Origin: Heliocidaris tuberculata
Lineage: Eukaryota > Echinodermata > Echinoidea > Camarodonta > Echinometridae
NCBI GenBank assembly: GCA_025618425.1
Contig: CM046845.1
Span: forward strand, 31,741,899 to 31,805,898
Length of the DNA stretch: 64,000 bases
Direction of reading: 5' to 3'
Every line of letters starts with the position of its first letter. Positions within the stretch are counted from its first letter, which is position 1. Under the pieces are notes generated by a model. It ran no database searches, had not been told where the DNA came from, and worked only from the letters and a program-made list of their open reading frames with translations. The translations under genes and the position numbers were made by a program. Below, one piece after another: positions 14,901-26,900 of this stretch.

Positions 14901-17900
14901 CAGAAAGGTCCATGTCTTCATCATGATGTGTGGTGTTGGGAAGGTAGGGCCTATAGTTTAATACGATATTAAAGAAAGACCTTCATAGACTTGCCAAATT
15001 CGATGACCTGGGCCCCGCAACACAAATGTCTGCAATCAATCACAAAGTGTTAATAGCCAATCTAGATCATTGTCTCATGAACATCTCATTGAAAATGATG
15101 ATCCAAGACCATTCAGAATGGTTGTTTCAAATCGGCGATTGATCAGAGATCAGTGGTTAAGGGACCCTTGCCTTCCAACCATACCAGATAAGTCGGAACA
15201 TTGTCTCAATATCCACCATTCTGAGTTTGATAGTTCATCATAATCAAAGTAGGTGTTTCGTTTCCATCACATATAACTCCTGGTATTACGAATACTGTAG
15301 AACGGAACCACCACCCATGAATCCTTACCTTGTACATTGTGTATAACACTTCCATAAATTAATCGACGGCCATCGGCGGCCAGGCCGTCGATGCCCCTAT
15401 TAATGGCCGAGATACCCTCCCCAAAAAATGATAAATTCATGGCCAAAAAGGCAGTGCCCCTTTTTTCAAACCGGCCGTCGTGCCCTTTTCCATGATTTAT
15501 AATATGCTCTGCAAGTATATGTAAGGTATAATACATCAGGTTTGTTTCATCATCAAAAGTAAATAAAATCTGCGCGCACACGCCATGCGTTCGCGATCGC
15601 TGTCACTGATTTAAAACGCAGCTAGCGAAAATATCGCAACCTGATTTTGACTCGATGTATTGGCTGCACTAAGTTGAGCCGCGCTTAAGAGGTGAAGCGT
15701 AGCGGGCCGCTTCCTCTTGAAAACCCGTTCTGGACCTCGGATCGTGATCCGGGATTGTGATGCTCTAAGCCCAGTTTTTCACCTACTTCCAGGCCATTCG
15801 ACACCACATTATATTTATTTCAGTTAAGAATTTCATGCTAGCATTGAATTTGTCCATAAATTTTACTACGTAAAAGTTGGTTAGACACTTCAAAAATTGG
15901 CTTGAATTCAACTTTTATTTTAGTCAACGCTAAGGTCTCATGATACTACAACTCATCCTCCAGTAAAAGATAGTTATATTCTTCCATTTAATTTGATTTT
16001 TTATTGGATTCCAGCTTCAAAAAGTCTGTTTTGGTGTCAAATTATTGAATTTCTCCGAATATCCTTCCTTCTCAAACTCTTACAGTCACGTAACTCATGT
16101 TTGCGATCGCGATTGGAGATTTTACGATCGCGAGCATGAGTCATGTGACTATACATGTTTGAAAAGTAAGAATAATCAGAGAAATTCAATAAATTGACAC
16201 CAAAAACAAAGTTCTTGAACCAGGAATCCAATAAAAAAACATATTAAATGGAAGAATATAACTGTCTTTTACTGGAGGATGAGTTGTAGCATCATGAGAT
16301 TTTAGCTTTGACTAAAATAAAAGTTAAATTCAAGCCAATATTTGAAGTGTCTAACCAACTTTTATGTAGTAAAATTTATGTGCACATTAAATAAAAGCTT
16401 AAAATTGCTGTGTGAATTCCTCTAAAACAGAAAGGAATTCGTGGTGTCGGAAGGAATGTAGAAAGGAAGGGACACCCACGGGATTTGTGTAAAGTATAAA
16501 ATTAAAAAAAAAAAAAAAGCGATATAGAAATCGTGGTGTGGTGTCGAAGGGAAGAAAATGAAATCAGGATTTGATCATTATGAGCTCGTGGATTTTAAAA
16601 CATCACCATGATTTAGCCCTAAATATCATTTTTCTTGTTTACTTCACAAATAATAAAGAGATTCAAATCATCAACACAATAACCAAATGAACAGTAGGCC
16701 TAATTACAGGGGGCCTAATTACAGGGGGGGGGGATAAAAAAACAGTCAAAACCAAGTCTTTCCATGGTCAAAAACAAGCAGAAAGGAAACGATTAAAAAT
16801 GATTGGTATATGAAATATATAACATATTTCGAGATATCTGACATTTGAAACACACTAAAAAATAAGCAGAAAACAAAGTTGGCCTTCAATGCCCTTTTTG
16901 AAAAATGACTTTGGCCTTGGTGCCCTTTGTAGTAGCCTTAGTGCCCTTAAAAATTATGAGGCATTTAAGGTCAAACTGGCCTTGCCCTAAAAATGATGAA
17001 ATTTAAGGCCTGCACTTCGTGAGGACACAGAGAACCTGCCTAAACTAAGACTTGAATCCAGTAAACCCTTCTGGATTTCTGCAGACCAACCAGATGAAGC
17101 AAGATTCTATTCCAAACGTTGCTTGGGGAAAATCTCATGTAATAAACACTAAGAATACCACAAGACCGGTGCTAGATCCTATCACCATGCTTCTGGGTTT
17201 TCAACTAGACAAATATTGGACGACACTAAACCTAATCCATACTTTACATCCCATGTTTGCAGATAATCCCTACAATTGAAAATGTTGGGTACAACTGAGG
17301 GTGTAAATGATGATATGGTATAAATGGTGATATCCATCACTTATACCAGATCATCATCACCACATGCATCACTGTGAATAATAATTGTGTGACGACGAGG
17401 TTTCCAAGAGAATAAATCCAAATTGTGATGCTGATGCTCTACTACAATTTATGTTCATAGCACTTTGGAATTAATTATTTATTCGCCATGGACTAAAACC
17501 CTGGACTACAACATTGTTTCACTTATAATATTTACAATATACGTGTGACAAAAACTGACCGTGGTCATGGTGGCAGTCCCATGTTAGTTCCATTGGTCGA
17601 CCAAAGAGAGCAACTTGGAGTTTTTCCAAGTAGAATTTGTTTTGGCCAGTAAAAATGCAAAACAACCTGGGCGGAAGACAAATCATTCCCATTCATTTGT
17701 GCCATATACAAAACATGCTTGACCTCTCACCCTGTGATCAAGATGCATCAGAATTTGACTAAACTTTAATTGGCTGAAGATGAGTTATAAAGAGAAAAAC
17801 ACCACTACGAGATTCGGACCCAAAACCTTCATAGGCGTATTATACTAATGCAGCATCCACTGTGAAGTTCAACTTTGACCTTGAAATGATCACTGTGTGA

Positions 17901-20900
17901 CTGATATCAACTGGAATTTGAATGAATATCATAGATTGATTCTGCATTATTATCCACAATTTGGTCGGACATAATTTTGAATTCAAATATTATCCTCAAA
18001 GCCCTGACAATGAACTAAAAATGATAGATATTTGAATTTGACCTTTGTGACCCAGAGGTAAGATTGAACTTGGACTTGACCTTCAATTCGTGAACCCGAC
18101 TTAAACTGAAAACATAACATCATCAAGGCATTCGGGCACCACATACCCACATCACCACATAATCATATCTAAACAAAGTACTGTCCATTATATTAAGTTA
18201 ACTTTGACCTTGAATTGACCGCTTCTGACCAACAGATGAATGAATGATCTCAGGGATTAGTTCTACACACCCAAAGCCCCTTCATTTAAACATTAGGCAT
18301 CTGAAAAATCTAATGTAGGCACGGTCATACAAATTTGACCTTTATTTGACCTTTATGACCTAAACGTGACCTTAAATTGCAAAAATTGCATTAGAAATTA
18401 ATTCAACGTCCCTTGAAACCCCTATATACATGCATCATACACTAGTATGTGACATGTAGTTCAAAAGTTGGGTTTCAGTATGGCTACCAGGCGCCATTTC
18501 GGATTTATGCAAATTATGAAAATTGCTCAAGGTTGCCGTTTGGGCAACAAAGCTGAAATTGTTCTAGGACCACATAAGATCACATATCAACAAAAAAACT
18601 TCAGTGTACGCAACATTCCTAGGTCCGCTATTGACTACATAGGAGTGTCAAATGGACTAATAAATATAGTTCCTTAAGTTTTGTCCATGTAGCCATTTAC
18701 CCTCTGTTGTACGAGCATGATTCAAAGAGTACTCCAGATTTTTCAGTCATTCTGTTAACATAATTGGAAGTTCATCAAACCAGGAATAATTCATATAAAC
18801 ATTTATACACAGTTTTCTATATACTGTAGAATAAGCCATCACAACAGATACTACAATTTAACAAGTCGTTTGGTGTAACAACGAAGTTTGCATTGGAATA
18901 CTTTGTGATGTGGATTCATGTTACACTGGGCTTACAATGTAACATCCAATGCTAGAGATGTGTCTCCAACAGAAATGAAAAAAGGGCTAAAAACAAAGGT
19001 TATTAACAGACAAAAGTTTGATTGATGTATAGTCTTCCTGGCATTAAAAAATATCCTCCCCTGATTATGGGGTTAAGAAGGTTTGAATACTATTCACTTA
19101 TCGCAAATGTCAGTATGCTTGTCATATCAATTCAAATTTGTACCCTTTTATTCACAATGATATCAATTCATTGCTTTTAAGGCCACACAATGGTTCTTTC
19201 ACAAATATTCTTTGGTTAAGGGATGCTAAAGGACTCACCTGTTCCGTAAGTGTGCGGATCATGCGTTCTATGTAGGGCAGCAAACCCCTCACCACAAACT
19301 CATGGATGAATATCCTCAACCTATCATGATCACTCAATGTCAGATAGGCCCCATGGGTAGTGCTGGAGCCCCCTCCCATAGCCTTCACTGCATTGGGCAC
19401 CTGACTTGTAGACTTGGACGGGATGGAGTTACTCCCATTGGCGTTGTTGGTCATGAGAGAATCGTTCATGATGTTTGTGAGGGGGTCTGATTGGGTGGGT
19501 GTCAGGGGGTCTGTTTGGGATGTAGTGAGGGGGTCGGACCGATTCTTCACCTCTGCCAAGGGATGGGAGATAACCTCATTTGAGGGTGAGGTATCCACTT
19601 GGACCATGACAATGTCCTCTGGGGAGGGGTCATTAGGACCATCTATGATGAAAAAAAAAAGCAGGGGTAATAATCTTTGGAATTAAATGTACAAAAATCT
19701 ATCAATTGCTTTGTGAATGTGCACCTTCCTGTTCATTTATCTCCTGGATATTTTTCGAATGATATAACCAATTATATCCTACTTGGAGAGGAATACGATT
19801 TCATGACCAATATGAACCTTTAAACTGACCTTCTGAACTGTTAGGTGTGAGTACCATATTGACATTTTCAGTAGCAGTACCCTCGGTGACCTGATCTGGG
19901 AACATGGCAGGGTCATTGGCTGGTACTACATCTACCTCAACAGGCTCCTGAAAGACAAACAGACCTCTGATTATTAGCAAATTCCTCTCACAGTCATACA
20001 CAAACATCTATTCAGGCTACAATAGCACCAATGCACATCATTTAAACATCAATGCCACAAGATCAAGCTTTTACAAGCCAATCAATTTCACACTTAACAC
20101 GAACACAGTCTTGAAGCAATCTCCTCAAATATTCATATATAATGTGTGTATCTATTCAAATAAGTTACAATGGCATATATTCAAATCAATTTTAGCAACA
20201 AAACCAGTACAGATTAGAGTCAGTTATTTGCAGTTTAGGTTGTTTTTCATAAGTGCATACCAATTTCATGCTCTATATATCAAGTTACGTTTTTTGGAAT
20301 ATAGAATTTAAGCCCAAAAAGGAATTAATATTTCAAGAAAGCAATATCAAATAGGAATGAGGTTTCCCATTGGCTTAAAGATTTTTAAAGTTCTGAACTT
20401 TTTGAGAAAAATTTCAGTGGAAGTGTATTTTGTGGTTATCTCACTGCCTATATCATTTAGGACTGATTTAGTATTTATGTTGTCTCAAATGTCATATAGG
20501 AAAAGATCATTATTCAATCTAAGGCTATAATGGCTAACAGACAAGTGATGTCTCACTATAATAACATTTGACTCACCTGTTGGTTGACTTTATTAAGGTA
20601 CTGACTCCATGGATCGGGCATGGAATTCTGTTCTGCTGTCACCGATGCTGCATCTACAGTAGTCATTGCTCTAGAATTGATCCTCAGAAGATGACATGCA
20701 TGGCTTCCATAGGTAGACTTCATGCTTTGATATATTGCATCAGCTCTGAAACAAAGTTTAAAGACAGGCAAAGAGAAAGTGAACAGATCCACTTGACATC
20801 ACCATGTGCATCTCTTTATTTCCAAGTTTTAAAAATTCAATGAATTAAAAGACATGTGGCAGATAAGATAAGCATAGAGGTGGTGTTAATCTTTTTGAGT

Positions 20901-23900
20901 CCCTTGCATAGGACTCAAGCTGTAGGTGCCCTGATTGCTATTAACCTTTAAAGTTAAAAGCATACAGATTTTAAATGTTCATCATAAAGTACATGATGTC
21001 TCAAGAAGTATAACACTTCTCTCCAATGATCCCTGTTTATAGCTAAGAAAATGTCAGCTACAATCTCTTGATACTCTAGATACTTTTAATATATCAACAC
21101 AACTCTATTTTTAACTCACTTCTCCTCTTCTCCTTCTGAGTTGTCATGGAGCAGTACATAGTACTTAAAGATGTTAGGACACAGCCATTTGGGATGGGTA
21201 GTAGTAGAGGTGTGTTGGAGATGGTGCTGTTGTTGAGACAACTTGACAAACTGATCCATAGGGTCTGCATGACCTGTTGACACTACAAGCATACCTGTAA
21301 TTACTTGGTCAAGGAACTGTAAAAATGATCTCATTACTGTAGGATGTATGACTGAAAAATTGTGCAAGTTTGCCCACTTTCCTTCAATTGCACAATAATC
21401 GCACAAGACCAAGTAAGAAATTTTTATCATTATCATTAATTGTTAGTTTTATTATAATTTATGCTATTATTGTCATTAACCCTTTGGAGACAATTGACCA
21501 CATTTTGTGGTTTGGCTTAATAACTTTTGATTCAGAGCTCTAAAAAATATATCACATGCATGAGTAGAAAGAGCAAAAAATTCTGCACACATTATGTCTA
21601 CTTTTGTTGCATGACCATATTGCCTTTGATGGCAGGAATTTTTAAAACAAGAATAAGCTTTAAAATCCTTAAATTGGCAACACAATGAGAGTTTCAAAAT
21701 CATTGTTTTTTATCGAAATTGGCAATTTTTTCAACTTTTCAACAAAATTCTTGACCATGTATATTTTTTTCAAAGACATTACACCTTATTACAACCATGT
21801 AGCCCTAAAAGAAAAATATTAGTGTTGCCAATTTGAAGAACAAAATGTGATCAATTCAGCCCATAAACAATTCCTGTCCTGAAAGGGTTAATATCATTCT
21901 TATTATTGTTGTCGTTATTATTATTATTAGCAAGTCCCTCCTCCCAGTATAACTTTTTGTATATCTTCACCCATATTTTTATTGAAGCAACTGAGTAAAT
22001 ATTGGGAGAACTCTTGGCTCCCAGCACTTTCCTCAAATCAGATAAGCAGTAAACATTTTTACCAATAAATTTAATACAGAATTGGCGTTTCTCCAAATGC
22101 AATAAAAATACCACATGAGAACTAATATTTCATATCCTGCCATATAATGAAAGGATACAAGCCACAAAATGTCTGATGAATTCATGGTCGGAAGTTGCCA
22201 TGTTCTGCAAAACACTTTCCCTGTAGGCTTCATACCATGGAGTAGAGGCTGTGGGTGAAAGGCATCAAATAAAACTAATTATATTTGCACATTATTTATT
22301 TCAATAAACTATTCACCAAGTTTATTGACATCCCTTAACAATTTAACATATTTTATTTTCAAGAAACTATAGGTGCTGCACTTAACAAAATCTTAATCTC
22401 ACAGACCAAGGACAAACGTCACAAACAGAAAATGTTGTGTCATACATGAAGATTGAACAAACTAAATTATTATAAAACTTTGTAGTACCAACCTCCAGCT
22501 GGAAAAGCAAGTTGTACATGTATATGTATGTATGTGACTACACCCCAACATACATACAAATAAATTTATTTGCAGAAAACTATATATCTTGTTATGTAGT
22601 ACTGAGCCATAAAACTCACCACTAATTTGCAGATCATAAGAACCAACGGTCAAGACATTAGCTCTCCCTTCTGTCGGTAGGACTTGTGAATTCTGGACAG
22701 CATCATGGCACAGCTTGCGATGAATGGTTGCTGAGGGAGGCTGAGTGTTCATCTCACTCACTATCAGTCTTAGATTGTGAATGGAGTGAGGCTGGCCTGC
22801 TGGGTCTCGAATGTGAGCTGTGTCAACAATGAACGACATAGATCATAATGGAGGTTGGAGGTATAAGATTCAACTTTACATGTCAATAGCAGAGCTGCCA
22901 AGTTCTATTTTGCAATTTCAGTATTCTTAACCCCCAAAATCAGTATTTTGGCAAAAAAAATAAGTATTTTTCCGCGTGGCAAATAAATGCATGTATATCA
23001 GCAGAGTTCGATCACTGATTACATTTCAGTCCCACACGCAGACAATCATGTTGTAGCATAAGCAAAGCACACAGTAAACATACTTGCCATACGAACGGAT
23101 ATCCGATACGTACGTCTACCCGCCATGCCACAGACTAATACATGATTGACACAGCGCACGCACCAGCCATAGACTATATACATAACTGATTTTGTACATT
23201 TCCGTATTTCAACATGAAAAACCGTACTCCCTTATTTTAACTTGATTTCCGTACAAAATCCGGGAAATCCGTACTACTTGGCAGCTCTGCAATAGTGATT
23301 ATATTTTTCTTCATCAAACTTTGGTCCATGATCCTTTGGCTTTATGATACAATCGGAAGCAAAATAATAAATTTTCCTTTAACCTTCTACTGTTGTACTA
23401 CTTCCTCTAGTTCTTTTTCTCCTCCTTCCATACTACTTCATCATCCTTCTATTTCCTCTCCTACTTTTACTGTAACATTTGAAGAGCAAGAGCAAATGAA
23501 GTAGAAATAGTGTGGAAGAAAATAGTAGTCGAAGAAAATAGTAGTGGAAGAAAATACCAGAATCACACCAGCCTCACAGAAATCAATACCTTTTCTTTAA
23601 TCAGTTATAGAAAATCCAGTGAAAATCCAGTGAAAATTGTACAAATGATCAGTCAGACGGAAATGAATGTGACTGGGAGCACTAATGATTGTACTTTAAA
23701 CTGAACAGGAAATATTCTTGTATTCCTATAATAATTACTTTCATCCTTTTCCTGATATACCAAAGAGTTGGTGCACATGAACAATCTTATCAAAAATGTT
23801 ATTTTCACAAGAAAAGTTGGCCATGCCAACTAAATATTAAAAATGAACATGTCTGAACTCACTCATTTTACAGGCAATTCAGCATTTTTACATAAAAATT

Positions 23901-26900
23901 AACGTATCAAAGTTTGTAAATATATGAAACTGCTTACTTTCTAGATCTAACCATTTTCCCAATGTCTTTGAATCATTGTACTCTAAAATTTACATCTGTT
24001 GTTGAACAGAACTAAGATGCTAAGCTAAGCATAGGCCTGGTAAACAGGCAAAAGTTATGTTCCTGAAACACAGATCAATTAGATGATCAGTAGAGGCACA
24101 GGGCCGATATTTGAGACCATTTCCTTTTTGGGAGACTGTCTCCCATATTGGAGACTTAGCTTACAAAAGGACCCCCAAAACAATACCAACAACAAGGCAG
24201 TTTCTTTTAGACAAATTTTTGCCTCAGAAGACCATATATTTTGTGTAGATCCTAACTAAAAATGTTAACATGAAAACAAAAGTAGACAGTGAATTTTTAA
24301 AGTAGACAGTCAAAAGGGGTAATTTTTCATGAGGAAACTGCTGATCATATTTTCATTTTGAACTAAGGTAATCCATTTGCAAATGTAAACAAAGAAAATT
24401 GGTCTCCTAAATGGGAGACTGACTCCCAAAAAGGCTACCCAAAATGTTGACAAAAGTCTCTTACAATAGAGATAAACAGTCTCCCAAATAAATCTACCTG
24501 TTGGAACCAGTCTCCAATATCAATGATATTTCAGCCTTTGGAAACAACGTGCATAGCTTACATGTATGGTCCCTTTTCAAAACTAACCAAAACAGAACTT
24601 AAAGAAAAATCTCACAGTCACACAATCTTTTATTTCTAGATCTACATGTAGATCTATGATGATTCTTGGCAGGCCGTCTGGACGGTCTGGTATGGGTATC
24701 TCGCCAAATATTGGCAAGTTGTAATATCCGGTGCACAGGCCAAGTGAACATCACCTATTTGTTAACTTCAACTTCAAACTTACAAAAGAGAATTCAAGAA
24801 CAACATCTCAAAAACATGCCCAGCATGCAGCACGAACTCAAAAACACAACAAAATTTGTGTAGACAAAAAAAAAAAAAGTAGGCCTAATGCACTTGTCCA
24901 ATAACAAGGTTATAAGGCCTAATGCAATGGCAATCATGGCAATGGCAAGGGCCAATGCTTGACTTTTAATTTATCGTCTTGCTTACCTATAAAAAATTAT
25001 GTTCTAAAACAAAAGTAAAATAGAATAAGCTGGGCTTTATTTAAAAAAAGGAAATAAACATAGATCTGCTGGATGCCCAGAAAGCATTTGACTGCGTATG
25101 GCATGACGGTCTCTTCACAAAGCTCAGGGAAGCTGGAATGCATCCCTCAATCCAAGCTCTGCTTGTAACCTCTTACCACAGTGCAGAAAGCAGAGTACTC
25201 TGGCAAGGGAAGGTGAGCGACTCATTTGCCCTGGAAATGGGGGTACGGCAGGGCAGTATACTCTCTCCATCCTTATACACCCTGTTCATCGACTCCCTGA
25301 TTAAGATCTTTAGGAGGAGAGGCCTAGGATGCTCCTTTCATGGCAGGTACTCAGGTGTCCTTGTCATCGCAGACGACGTAGCTTTATTAGCCTCCTCAGC
25401 AGGTAACTACAGGAGATGCTGAAGGTCATCAACAACTATGCAAAGAAGTGGAAATACTCCATTAACCCCTCTAAAAGCGCGGTTGTTGTATTCAATGGGA
25501 TGTAGCCCTCCAGAGCATAGGCAACAAACATCATGGCTCCTAGCTGACAACCAACCAATCGCTAAGGTAATCCAGCACCCTCACCTCGGCATCACCAAGT
25601 CATCTGCACGGACCGATCCTACTCCTGACATTATAGCAAGAGGACTGAAGGCCTTTTACGCCCTACATGGAGTAGGGGCATACACCTCAGGCCTCTCCCC
25701 TTATCTCTGCGCTAAGATCTGGACCGTGTTCTGCATACCCAGAATGCTATATGGAACATCTATCCTTATCCTGAACACCCATCAAGCAGCACGCATCAAC
25801 ACTTCTCAGAACACCCTATTCAAGAAAATCCTAGGGATCTCTCAAAGTGCAGCTAATGAAGCGGTGTTCCTTCTAGCAGGAGTCACTCCTCTCCACTCAC
25901 AGATAGAACAGAACAGTCTCCTCCTGATTGGACAACTCATTGCATTACCGCAATATCGATTTGAAAAGAGGACCCTTCTTCATGCCACTGTCTCATCTGT
26001 ACCTCTCACCAAGTCCTGGAACAAGCTCCTCACTAAATACAGCCTGCCAGATCTCGTCAGTCTAATTGAGCATCTTGTCCCTTACCACAAATGGAAACTC
26101 AGGGTCAAGAAGTCCATCCTCCATAGAATACAGCAGGATGTCTCAGAGGCAATTGATTCCAAACCCACCCTCTCCTTCTGGAAGAACCTAAACCCACTTC
26201 CTTCACCAGCACTGTTCTTCCCCATAGGACTGGCTCCACACCTTCGTAAGGCACAGATCATCAGATCTCAGCTCCTCACTCAAACATATCCTCTCCAGAA
26301 ACGCATGTTCAAAATTGGAAAAACCCACTCAGTCATCTGCCCTCTCTGCAAAGAAGACGAGGAAGATGTGACACACTTCATCTCATCTTGCCATTTCCTA
26401 CTCACACAGCGATCTTCCTTCATCAGTAATACCAATCAAAAACTCCCTGAGACAGGGCTGCCAACTCTCACGCATTGAGCGTGAGACTCACGCAATTCAC
26501 CCAATTCTGACTGTCTCACTCTGATAAACAAATTCTCAAGCTGAACCCCCAAAATAGAAAGTAAAAAAAAAAAATCTCTCCCAAATCTCTGATATTCCAA
26601 ATATTCAATATGCCCAAGGCCTTTTGAGATTTTCCCGCGGGCACAAAGCAAAGCTTAACCAATGAAAATCATTTTCGGTAGTGCGCAAAGATTGGATTGG
26701 ATTGGATTACGATTGGTTATACTGCGTGTATGTATATACGCGTGACGACTATGATGAGTGTAACTAGATGGCCGGACTGACATGGCTTTGGTGCGGCAGC
26801 CCACCCGGGGCCAAGCCCGGCCGCGCTGCATACGTGGCTCAGCAGAGTTTGCCGTCGATCGTACACCAACGTAATAGCCAGCACATCCCTCTACGGCCGG

